Origin: an uncultured Eubacteriales bacterium
GTDB taxonomy: Bacteria; Bacillota; Clostridia; Oscillospirales; Oscillospiraceae
Direction: 5' to 3'
NCBI GenBank assembly: GCA_900545515.1
Contig: UQZA01000005.1
Location: forward strand, 52,279-116,278
DNA: 64,000 nucleotides
In this document: positions 25,288-34,900 of the stretch, piece by piece
How the letters are laid out: each line of letters begins with the position of its first letter
How positions within the stretch are numbered: the stretch's first letter is position 1
Program-made: the position numbers and the translations under genes
The notes under the pieces: generated by a model
What the model was told of the DNA's origin: nothing
Seen by the model: only the letters and a program-made list of their open reading frames with translations
The model's database searches: none

Positions 25288-25340
25288 CCTAATTTAATAT
25301 TGAAATCAACCTTTTCATTTTCTCGCCTTTGCTACTGCCA

Positions 25341-26153
25341 TCAAATGCTTGGCAGAATCTCATAAATCAGGTGCGCAATGGCGCTTTCATCCTGGCAGAC
25401 GGTGTGATAATCTGCGGCGGCCCGGACCTCCGGCAGGGCGTTGGCCACGGCCACGGAGATGTCGGCCTCGGCCAATAGCTCCAGGTCGTTGGTATAGTCG
25501 CCTACGGCAACCATCCGGCGGCCACGCAGCACATCCAGGCAGCGCAGGTCCCGGAGGCAGCGGCCCTTGTGCACGCCCCGGGGCAGGAATTCCAGATAGG
25601 TGGGGCTGGTGTATACCCGATCCATCACCTCCAGGATACTGTGGTCCACAGCCCAGCCCTCCAGCCGCTCCAGAATGGGCCGGGGCGCAGCAAAGAGAAG
25701 CTTCAGCCAGGGATAGCAAAGGGCAGCTTCCAGGCCCGTAAAGGTACAGGGCTGGTGGGTGGCGAGAAAGTCCGGGTCGGCCAAGTCCTGGGGAGACAGG
25801 AAAAACAGGCGGCTCTCAGAGCACAGCAACACATTGACCTGAGGCAGCCGCTCTAGAACCCACTGCAGCAGCATGGTGGCCCGCAGCTGCGGCAGAACCC
25901 GGGGGAAGGCCACAGTGCCGGTCTGATACCGGTAGGCCTCCGCCCCATTGAGCACCACAGACCAGGTGTTGATGGGGACGCCGGGGAGCAGCTCCAGGGC
26001 GTTCATCGGCGCGCGTCCGGTGGAAATCCCAAAGAGGCCGCCGCCGGCAATAAAATGCGCCAAAGCCTCCCGGTTCTCCCTGGAAACCTGCCGGTTTCTG
26101 TCCAGCAGAGTCCCATCCAGGTCACTGAACAAGGCCAAATTACAATAGTCCAT
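25341..26153 (-). CDS. HAD-superfamily (Cof-type) sugar-phosphate phosphatase
   Basis: This 270-residue cytoplasmic hydrolase shows all four HAD motifs: FSDLDGTLLD with the nucleophile Asp near residue 11, STGRAP, a Lys region before the cap, and GDYTNDLELLAEADISVAVAN. The C2-type cap is of usual Cof length. Members remove phosphate from sugar phosphates or nucleotides such as FMN or PLP; the substrate cannot be told here. GGGAGG precedes the ATG by six bases and a consensus promoter lies just upstream. It converges with the exporter operon. Confidence 0.9.
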   Translation of the reverse strand: MDYCNLALFSDLDGTLLDRNRQVSRENREALAHFIAGGGLFGISTGRAPMNALELLPGVPINTWSVVLNGAEAYRYQTGTVAFPRVLPQLRATMLLQWVLERLPQVNVLLCSESRLFFLSPQDLADPDFLATHQPCTFTGLEAALCYPWLKLLFAAPRPILERLEGWAVDHSILEVMDRVYTSPTYLEFLPRGVHKGRCLRDLRCLDVLRGRRMVAVGDYTNDLELLAEADISVAVANALPEVRAAADYHTVCQDESAIAHLIYEILPSI

Positions 26154-26185
26154 GGTACACCTCCCAAAGCCGAAACGGCGACTCC

Positions 26186-26214
26186 ATTATACACAAGATG
26201 CTGTGCAAAGGCAA
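26186..26214 (-). promoter_or_regulatory. Promoter of the HAD phosphatase gene
   Basis: TTGCCT (26209-26214) and a perfect TATAAT (26186-26191) are spaced by 17 bases on the minus strand. Confidence 0.75.
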
Positions 26215-26251
26215 GAAAAAGTGCGGTCAATTTGTGAAACTTCACCATTTG

Positions 26252-26281
26252 TTTACAAAAAACACCGGGAGGCTGTGATAA
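26252..26281 (+). promoter_or_regulatory. Probable promoter of the DUF1538 operon
   Basis: TTTACA (26252-26257) and TGATAA (26276-26281) are spaced by 18 bases. The start would be about 45 bases before the coding region. Confidence 0.5.
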
Positions 26282-26335
26282 AATAGAGACGTATGCTGGT
26301 TATATAGCAAAAACTGAAAACAAGGAGGGATTGTC

Positions 26336-27880
26336 ATCATCAACAAAGCGCTGAAGGAAAAGACCCACGAGGCCCTGTCCAGCGTGTTGCCTGTCAGTCT
26401 GATCATTTTGCTCCTGGCTATGACGGCAGCGCCAGTATCCCTGGAGACCCTGCTGCTGTTTTTGGCCGGGGCGGTGCTCCTGGTGGTGGGGATGGGACTG
26501 TTCACCCTGGGTGCGGATATGGCCATGATGCCTATGGGGGAAGCCTTGGGCCGGAAGCTGGCCCGGAGCAAGCGGGTATCCCTGATGGCAGCTGTGTTCT
26601 TCCTGGTAGGGGTTCTGGTGACGGTGGCCGAGCCCGATCTCACCGTGCTGGCTACCCAGGTCCCCGGTATCCCAAACCCGGTGCTCATCTGGACCGTAGC
26701 CGCCGGGGTGGGGCTGTTCCTGGTGGTGTCCGTTCTGCGGACCGTGTGGAAAGTGCCCCTGCGGTGGGTGCTCCTGGTCCTGTACACAGCTGTGTTTCTC
26801 CTCAGCTTTTTCATCCCCCGGAACATGCTGGCCGTGGCCTTTGACGCAGGCGGTGTCACCACAGGGCCCATTACGGTGCCCTTTATCATGGCCCTGGGCC
26901 TGGGCGTCTCCGCCACCCGGGGGGACCCGGACGGCGAAGCGGACAGCTTCGGCGTGGTGGCCCTGGCCAGCGTGGGGCCGGTGCTGGCGGTTCTGATTTT
27001 GGGGCTCCTGTACCGGCCGGACGGTGCCGGCTATGAAGCGGCAGCCTCCCTGACGGTGCCGGACAGCCGGGCTGTGGCGACGGTCTTTTTGGAGGCCCTG
27101 CCCCACTATGCCCGGGAGGTCCTCCTGGCCCTAGCTCCCATCGCCGGCCTCTTCCTGGTCTTCCAGCTCCTCACCCGGGCCTTCAAGCCCAAGGGCCTGG
27201 CCCGGATCGGGGTGGGTTTGATCTATACGCTGGTGGGCCTGGTGCTATTTCTCACCGGCGTCAACGTGGGCTTCCTGCCGGCGGGCCGCCAGCTGGGGCA
27301 GGCTCTTGGGTCCTCAGCCTACAGCTGGTCCCTCATTCCCCTGGGGGCCCTCCTGGGCTGGTTCATCGTAGAGGCCGAGCCGGCGGTACACGTGCTGTGT
27401 GTCCAGGTGGAATCTGTCACCGGCGGCGCCGTCAGCAAAAACGCCATGGGCCGGGCCCTGTCCATCGGTATGGCCGTCTCCGTGGCCCTGGCCATGGCCC
27501 GAATTCTATTCGGAATTCCTTTATATGCAGTGATTCTGCCAGGCTACGTCCTGGCCATGGGACTGAGCTTCGCCGTGCCCCCCATGTTCACCGGCATCGC
27601 CTTTGACTCCGGCGGCGTGGCCAGCGGCCCCATGACAGCGGCTTTTCTGCTGCCCTTCGCCATGGGGGCCTGCGAGGCCCTGGGCGGCTCCATTTTATTA
27701 GACGCCTTCGGCGTGGTGGCTTTGGTTGCCATGACGCCACTCATTACCATCCAGCTCATGGGCCTGAGTTACCGGCGCAAGCTGCGCCGCCATGCCGCCG
27801 TGCTGGAGGAGGGGACGGACGAAATTCTGGAATACGACGTCTCCATGTATCAAACCCAGGAGGTGAAGGAGCTTGGATAA
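26336..27880 (+). CDS. DUF1538 membrane protein, probable non-ATG start
   Basis: This 514-residue protein has two tandem DUF1538 units, each with about six helices. Each unit repeats a signature: MGLFTLGADMAMMPMGEALG with AFDAGGVTTGPITVPF in the first, and AFDSGGVASGPMTAAF in the second. A transport function is likely, but none is established. No ATG, GTG or TTG gives a plausible family-like N-terminus. The first such codon in frame is a GTG at 26384, yet homologous sequence (ALKEKTHEALSSVLPVSL) starts upstream of it, directly after AAGGAGGG. An ATC (26336 or 26339) or ATT (26330) may therefore be used. It overlaps the PII-like gene at its end. Confidence 0.82.
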   Translation: MINKALKEKTHEALSSVLPVSLIILLLAMTAAPVSLETLLLFLAGAVLLVVGMGLFTLGADMAMMPMGEALGRKLARSKRVSLMAAVFFLVGVLVTVAEPDLTVLATQVPGIPNPVLIWTVAAGVGLFLVVSVLRTVWKVPLRWVLLVLYTAVFLLSFFIPRNMLAVAFDAGGVTTGPITVPFIMALGLGVSATRGDPDGEADSFGVVALASVGPVLAVLILGLLYRPDGAGYEAAASLTVPDSRAVATVFLEALPHYAREVLLALAPIAGLFLVFQLLTRAFKPKGLARIGVGLIYTLVGLVLFLTGVNVGFLPAGRQLGQALGSSAYSWSLIPLGALLGWFIVEAEPAVHVLCVQVESVTGGAVSKNAMGRALSIGMAVSVALAMARILFGIPLYAVILPGYVLAMGLSFAVPPMFTGIAFDSGGVASGPMTAAFLLPFAMGACEALGGSILLDAFGVVALVAMTPLITIQLMGLSYRRKLRRHAAVLEEGTDEILEYDVSMYQTQEVKELG

Positions 27881-28550
27881 TCTGCCTCGAATCGCTCTGC
27901 TGGGCACCTTTGTGGGCCGGGGCCGGGAGCGGCAGGTGGGAGAGATCTGCGCAGCTCAGGGGGCTTTTTACACCTTGGCGGCTCCGGCCACCGGCACCGC
28001 TGCCAGCGAGGTCCTCCAGGTTCTGGGCATTGGCGAAACCAGCCGGACCCTGACCCTGAGCCTGGTCCCCGCGCCTCTGATTCCCCGCCTCCGGCAGGAG
28101 CTCCGGGACCGCCTGTTTATGACTCAGCCCGGCCAAGGGATTCTCTTTACTGTGCCCCTGTCCGGCATCAACGCCCGGTCCGCCCGCTGGCTCAGCCAGG
28201 GGATGGATGGAAAACCTGTGGAGAGGAGTGAGCCGCCCATGGCGGAAGCAAATTTTGAACTGATTCTTGCCTTGACCAACCGGGGGTGCAGCGATGAGGT
28301 CATGGCCGCCGCCCGCCTGGCCGGGGCCACGGGAGGGACCCTCCTCCACACCCGGATGCTGGGCGGCCAGGAGGCCGACCGCTTCCTGGGCATTCAGCTC
28401 CAAAAGGAGAAGGAGCTGGTGGCCATTTTGGCCAAAGGGGAGTACAAGGTCCCCATTATGCAAACCATTGCCGACAAAGCCGGCCTCCAGACCCCGGCAG
28501 AGACCGTGGTCCTGTCCCTGCCTGTGGATTCCATGGAAGGCCTGCGGTAA
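27873..28550 (+). CDS. Tandem PII-like signalling protein paired with DUF1538
   Basis: This 225-residue protein appears to consist of two ferredoxin-like PII units. The C-terminal half is clear: ANFELILALTNRGCSDEVMA, GATGGTLLHTRMLGG and an ending TVVLSLPVDSMEGL. The N-terminal half (RIALLGTFVGRGRERQVGEI) repeats the same strand-helix layout more weakly. PII proteins sense nucleotides and gate membrane transporters, so it probably regulates the DUF1538 protein that it overlaps by eight bases. The start is TTG 27873, nine bases after AGGAGG. Confidence 0.78.
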   Translation: MDNLPRIALLGTFVGRGRERQVGEICAAQGAFYTLAAPATGTAASEVLQVLGIGETSRTLTLSLVPAPLIPRLRQELRDRLFMTQPGQGILFTVPLSGINARSARWLSQGMDGKPVERSEPPMAEANFELILALTNRGCSDEVMAAARLAGATGGTLLHTRMLGGQEADRFLGIQLQKEKELVAILAKGEYKVPIMQTIADKAGLQTPAETVVLSLPVDSMEGLR

Positions 28551-28561
28551 ACGAATGAAAC

Positions 28562-28597
28562 GGGTCTGTTACAAACTGTGTTTTTTGCAACAGACCC
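28562..28597 (+). terminator. Hairpin 1 after the DUF1538-PII operon
   Basis: GGGTCTGTT (28562-28570) pairs perfectly with AACAGACCC (28589-28597). It is the first of three hairpins in 150 bases. The T-run lies inside the loop, so its termination strength is doubtful. Confidence 0.55.
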
Positions 28598-28615
28598 CCT
28601 CTAAAAGTTGAAAGC

Positions 28616-28653
28616 AGCGGGAGAACACACAGGAATTCGTGTGTTCTCCCGCT
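28616..28653 (+). terminator. Hairpin 2, main terminator of the DUF1538-PII operon
   Basis: A perfect 15-base stem (28616-28630 with 28639-28653) with an eight-base loop is followed by CAAATATTTTATT on the plus strand. Confidence 0.7.
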
Positions 28654-28681
28654 CAAATATTTTATTGAATTTTTCAAAAAG

Positions 28682-28712
28682 CAATTTTGCAGCGGACCCG
28701 CCTGCAAAATTG
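28682..28712. other. Hairpin 3 in the DUF1538/S8 peptidase spacer
   Basis: CAATTTTGCAG (28682-28692) pairs perfectly with CTGCAAAATTG (28702-28712) around AGCGGACCC-like loop bases. No T-run follows. The spacer 28551-28966 contains no gene. Confidence 0.55.
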
Positions 28713-28784
28713 TACAAATTTACCGGAAATTCGGCAAAAACGGAAGATCTCACCGCCGGGCGCCCCTGCAGGGGGCGTACGTGG

Positions 28785-28822
28785 TTCCCGTCTACCTTCC
28801 AAGCCGTAGGGTGCGGCCCCGC
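28785..28822 (+). repeat. Flanking inverted repeat, left copy
   Basis: This segment resembles the reverse complement of 35801-35838: both contain TCCCGTCT and the shared core GTAGGGTGCGGCC. The two copies sit on either side of the giant S8 peptidase gene, in opposite orientation. Confidence 0.5.
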
Positions 28823-28929
28823 CCACATGCACAGGTCACGGGCCATTGTGCCGCTGGTGCGTCCAGGATGCCCCACTCTACGTCCTCAGGCGGCGGGCCG
28901 GTCAGCCATTGTTCCAGGAAGGGGACCAA

Positions 28930-28956
28930 ATCCCGCCGGGAGAACCCCGGCGGGAT
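28930..28956 (-). terminator. Terminator of the first S8 peptidase gene
   Basis: ATCCCGCCGGG (28930-28940) pairs with CCCGGCGGGAT (28946-28956); the minus strand continues with a short TTT. It lies 10 bases past the stop. Confidence 0.65.
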
Positions 28957-28966
28957 GGTTGTTACA

Positions 28967-31900
28967 TTATGCGAATTTCTGGCAGTAGCGCATGAGGATG
29001 GTTGCAACCTGCGCCCGGGTTGCTGTGCCCTTGGGGACCAGAGTGGTCTCCGTCATGCCCTGGATGATGCCGTTCTCCACCGCCCAGGTCATGGCCTCTT
29101 CTGCGTAGGCGCTGACGGAGCCGGCGTCGGCGTAGTCCTCCAGGCTGCCCCCAGTCTGCAGCTCCAGGCCGGACCAACGTGCAAAGCGGGCCAGGAAGGT
29201 CACCATCTGCTCTCGGGTCACAGGACTGTTGGGCATGAACCGGTCATCGGTTACACCCTTGGCGATCTCATTGCCGTAAGCCCAGGCGATGGCATCGGCG
29301 TAGAAGCGGTCCGCCTGCACATCGGCAAAGGGAGACGTACCTTCTATGGCAGGTTCCCCTGCCAGCCGGTACAGCACCGTAACCAGCTGGCCCCGGGTCA
29401 TGCTGGTATTGGGCTGGAAGCGGTTCTCGCCCATGCCCTTCATCAGGCCCTGGGACACTACAAAATCAATGGGCTCATGGTACCACCGGCCAAGATCCAC
29501 ATCCAGGAAGTCCTTGGCATAGCAGGTGTGGGGAAGCTCCACCGGGATCACCGCCGTATCCTCCACAGCCTGGCCGTCCCGCTCGGTGGACGTCACCGTC
29601 AGTTCCGTTCCGTCCACAGCGGCTTCCGTACACTGGAAGGTAAGCAGGGCCAGGGTACTGTACGGATCCACGGGATGGGCGGCCGCATAGGCCAGCTCCA
29701 CTGTGCCATTCCCATGGTGGCTGGCAAAGGCCTGGGTGAGGCCGGTCACGCTGGTCAGTGTCAGCTTGGTGGTGTCGTAGGATACGGCTACGCGGCCGCT
29801 GGCGACTGCCTCCGACGCTTTCAGCGTGACTGTGACCGTATGGGTATCCGGATCATAAATGCCTGTATGCGTGGTCTGGTTGGTTCTGGCAGGCTTCTCC
29901 GCCGTAGCCTGGGCAGCTTGCAGGCCGCCTGCTGCTACGGGCTGTCTCAGGGTCTTCATAGGCTCTGTGGATGCCCGGCCTGCGAACTCCTTAGAAACCT
30001 CACGGCCGTTTGCAGAAGACCAGCCGTAGCCGGGCATGGTGTTCCGGCTGAACAGGCCGCCTACGGGCCATACGCTGTCCTGGAAGGAACCCAACTGGTA
30101 CACCAGCTCGCTGTCCTCGGCGTCCCAGACCAGCAAGTCCACCCGGTCGGCCTCCTGGGAGAACTGGCTCCAGTAGAGGTACGCTCCGTCAAAGTAGAGG
30201 GAATTGAAATAGGGGGTATCCGTCTCCCGTCCAAAATTGCCCACCAGGCCTACGTCAGGTCCCTGGAAGTAGACAAAGCCTCCATTGTAGGGCATGATGG
30301 CGTCAAAATATATGTTACCCATGTCGTCCACTACAAAGAACATATCCATAAACGCCTGGTAATCGGTATCATACTGGGTAGCATAATAGGCAATACCCAC
30401 CAGCTTATTGTCTTGCAGGCCGCTGCTCCAGTCGAAGTAGCCAATCCAACCGCCGGTGGCGGGGTCCACCAACACGATATACGGCCCGTAGACTGCCAGG
30501 AGGTAGCCGCAGCCAGGGGCTGCCGTCAGATCCACATAGCCGATGTCGCTGGTACCGCCCACCAGGGTAGTCTCAAAGGTCTCCGGATCCACGGTGTAGA
30601 GATTGGAGGTCAGGCTGGAGGTATCCAGGGAAGCGGCGTAGAGCTTGCCGTTGCCGCCATAGGTCACGGCTGCAAGAGGCTCGTTTGCCGGGGTCTCGGT
30701 CAACTTGGTGTACTGGGGCAGGCTCCCGGTGTTGAAGGAGCTCCACCAGACCTTGCCATCCTGATCCCACACCGTGGCGTTCAGCTCTCTGTCCAGCTTG
30801 GTGACCTCCACCGTACAGCTTGCGAACTTGGTAGCGTCCAGCACAGAGGTAGCCGTAATGGTGGTGGTGCCTTCGGCCACGCCGGTCACCTGACCTCTCG
30901 GGTTAACCGTGGCGATGGACGGATCTTCGCTGATCCATGTGACGTCGCCGCTACTCACCGTCCAGGGCCATACCGTGGCAGTCAGCTGCACCGTATTGTC
31001 CGGCAGGGTCCGGAGCTGAGTCCGGTCCAGCTCCACCATGGCCACCTCGTCCGTGGGGGCAAAGCGGGAGCTGTCCTCCTGGGGACGGACGTACAGGCCA
31101 GTGGAGGAGAAGGGCAGCGTGCGTACTAAGGTGGGCTCTGCCGTCTCCACATTGACATCCAGCAGATAGGTCATGTTGTTGGCGGTGTAGCCCCAGTACA
31201 GCTTATCTGTATTGTGGTCCCAGGCCATGCAGTTGACAACCTTGCAGGCATAGCTGCCGGTGGTGCCCACCACAGACGGGGTCCGGTAGGTCTGGGCCGT
31301 ATAGGTGTACAGCGTATTTCCATTATAGAGCGTGCTGTAGAAGTTCCCCTTGCCGTCAATGGCCAGGTTCACAGCATCCACGCTCATTTCACCCACCAAT
31401 GTGGTGGTCCCCAGGAACATGTCAATGGTGCACAGGTAGGGCGTAGCCTTTCCGTTGTCATCGGCATAGAACAGGCCGTACAGCTGTCCGTCGGCCTTGC
31501 TATAGGCTATGTCAACGACGTTGGCCAGGCTCAAATCTCCACAGGTCAGGGTGGACAGGCGCCGCACATCGCTCAAATCCTCGTCGCTGGCCACGTAAAG
31601 CCCATTGTCGTTGGAAATCAAGAACACATAGCCGTCCACATATTCCGCTGCTCTCGGGATCTCCGCCTCGATGTGGCCCAGGTTCACGGTCTCCGTGCTC
31701 TCCTCCATCCCAAAGCCGACCCAGCTGAGCCGGTAGGCGTCGTCCAGATTGGTCCGGTTGATGGCCGTAAAATAGGGGCGGCTGTCATCCTGCTGGTCCC
31801 CCAGCTCCACCCCATAGGTGGAGACGTTCATGGCGTAGTCATACACAGCAACCAGGAAGCGGGAGGGCAGTCCCTCCAGGGACACAAGCGCCTCCATCTG

Positions 31901-34900
31901 GGCCCCCCGCTCCGTCTGGTTCCCCGCAACTGCCCGGTAGACCTTGGAGCCGCTGGGACTCATCAGCGCAATGGCTGCCACGTATTCGTTGTCAGAGGCT
32001 GTCACCTTCAGCTCCCGGCCCTCCAGGAGACTCAGGGAAATATCGGAAACCTTGGGAGCCGTGTTGTCAATGGTGAGCTCCTGGGTGATGTACGCACCCT
32101 GGCCCAGCTTCTCCCAGGCGTAGGTGCCGTCGGCATTCCGGTAGTATTCCGGCGCCAGAGCCAGGGAGAGCTCCACCCGGGTTCCCTCCGGCAGGGGGTT
32201 GCCCTGGGCATCCTGGCCGTTCCACTTGACCCGAATGGATCTCTGGGTGTTGTACCATTTCTCCTCATTGACAGAGAAATAGGCGCCTTCCAGACTGTTG
32301 GCATCCAGAAGCCTCTCCTCGTAGACCTCACCGGTCTCCAAGTTCCGAATGGTAAACTTACCACTCCCGGCGTTCCGGATCTGGGCATATACCAGCCGGC
32401 TGATGGTATCCCCGTTCTGGTTGTTGAAGGCGTTGCGGGCCGTCAGATAGGTCTCGTCCTGGACAACGGGGTTTCCACCAAAATAATACTCCTGGGATTC
32501 GCCGCCGTATGTCACCAACAGGCTGTTGTGATACGCCTGCAGGTAGGGCATCCGGGTATCCGTGCCATACTTCAGCTCCAGGGGGGAGCTCACGTCATAC
32601 ATAGAGGGCTCGGTCCAGTTGCCGTAGAAGCCCAGCACGGGAATGGAGTGGGTGACTCCCTGCTCTCCTTCCTCGGTGGCCACAGGCGCCGCATAAACGT
32701 AGCCTTCCACATAAGCGCCCTTGGGGGAAGCCGTGTCCAGGTATTCCTTCACCGCCTGGGGCAGGGTCATGGTCACTTCCACCTGAACCTGGCCGGCAGC
32801 AGGCACCGTCACGCAGGACTTGCCCTCCAGCAGCGCCAGAAGCACATGGGCGTCATAGGTGTTGACCTTGCCGTCGCCGTTTACATCCCCTGTGGTGTGG
32901 AGCTCCTCCACATTGCCCAGCAGGTACTCCAAAAGCGTATTGGCGTCCGCCTCATTCACCTGGCCGTCTCCGTTCAGATCAAAGGCAGTGAGGGCCTCGC
33001 CCTGCACAATTGGCACGCCGTCGGCTGTAAAGCTGGTGTTTGCCGCCAGGGCCGTGGTCCAGGTGTCCATATACAGGGTATTGCCATCGGCAAACACATC
33101 CTGGGTAAACAAGTCGGCGCTGAGGGCATAGTCCAGGGGCTGGTCCGTCAGATTATGGATGGTAAAGGCGAAGCGGTACACACCGGTGCGGTCCGGGTCG
33201 TCTCCCAGCTCGGCCTTTACCTTGCCGTCGGGCTGGCCCTCCACCAGGACATAGGACTCCGCCTCCATCAGCCGGTCCACCCGGGCCAGGCCTGCGCCCT
33301 GCTTCAGCACGGAATAATAATTGCCGCCGGAGGCCTCCTCATACAGGGGCTGGGCCGTAGACATCAGCAAGCTCTGGGCCAGGGTGCGGACCGAGCAGCC
33401 GGTCTTTTCCGCCAAGCCGTTCTCCCGGATGTACTGGGCCGCCAGAGCCGACAGGCCGGCGACCTGAGGCGCCGCCATGGAGGTACCGGACATGACCTCA
33501 TAAGCCGTGCCGCCGGGCGCGAGGCCGTTGACGGAGTAAATGTTGCCGCCGGGTGCGGTGATCTCCGGCTTCAGGCTCAGATCCCCAGGCACACCCCAGG
33601 AGCTGAAATCACTCATGGTGTAATACGCAGAAGGATGGATGCTGACTCCGCTTTTGCCGTAAACGGTCATTTCACCCGTGTAATAAGTCGTTCCAGCCTC
33701 CGTCTCGGCGGCGGTAGACGCGGCCTTGATGGCAGCGCCCTCGCTCTGCAGGATGGAGACGCAGGGGGCCGTGTAGTTGTAGCCGCTCAGGTCCATGTTG
33801 ATGGAACCGGCAGTATTGTTGTAAACCACTGTGGCCGCTGCGCCCAGGGAAGCTGCCACATTGGCCTTTTCAAAGAAGGAGGTGGAGCCCCGGGAGCAGA
33901 AGACCACCTTTCCCTTGAGGTCCACGCCCTGGTAATCCTCCGCTGTGCCGAAGCCGTCCACCAGGACATAGGGAATCACCGTACCGGTCTGGCCGGCGCT
34001 GGTATCCAGGGAGGCCATGGGAAGGTTGTTGTAGCCGGTGGTTTCGGTGTAGACCACCGGCAGCTCGCCCACGGCAAAGTACTTCCCTGTGGAACCCCGG
34101 TTCTCCACAGAGGCCACAGCCAGGGAGTTGGTATACGAGCCAGGGGAGCCTACGGTGTCCATGCTCACGCCGTCGTTGTACAAAAAGCCGTTTGTGGTAG
34201 TCCCATCAGCCCAGGAGCCGGAGTTGCCGGCGGAAATAACCACAACGGTATCGGTGTCCTGGAGGCTGTCCAGCAGCTTGGCATAGGTCTCGTTGGCGGC
34301 CTCGCCGGGAGCTGCAGAGCCCAAAGACAGGTTCACAGCATCTGCGCCCAGCATAATGGCATCCTCAATGGCCACCATATAGTCGGACTCATAGGCGCCG
34401 CCCTTTTGGCCAAAGACCTTCATGGTGAGGAGCTGGGCATCGGGAGCCACACCGCAGACATTCACCGCCTCTGCCGCAGAGACAAAGCCATCGCCTTGCT
34501 TCAGGAAGCGGTTGGCCGTGGAAATGCCGGCCACATGAGAGCCGTGCTCTCCTTGTGCGTCATGGTCATGTGTGATCTCCAGACTGGAGTCCACGTAGTT
34601 GTAGCCCAGGGCCAGCTTCTCATTGAGGTACAGGTCTTTCCCTGTCAGCTGAGGGCTTTTCTCATGGATGTGAAGCTTTTCCAGGAGGGAATCGATCTCC
34701 TCCTCGTCCAGAAGGTCCAGCTTCGCCGCGTAATCGGCATAGGACATGCCGGCCTCCTTGGCGTTTTCCTCCAGAGCATGGTGGAAGGCCTCTGCCTGGA
34801 AGGACTGATGGTCCGTGTCCGTGCCGGTGTCGATTACGGCAATCCGGGTTCCCGCGCCGGTGTAGCCCTCCAGCCAGGCCGCGTCGGAGCCGATCATACC

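Noticed and set aside
26300..27106. Minus-strand frame opposite the DUF1538 gene
   Set aside because: The reverse frame gives low-complexity Arg/Gly/His-rich sequence and the sense strand encodes recognised membrane motifs.
28781..31129. Very long plus-strand frame opposite the first S8 peptidase
   Set aside because: It is the antisense of a clear multidomain protein; the Gly/His/Val-rich product reflects codon bias. The same applies to 31214-34906.
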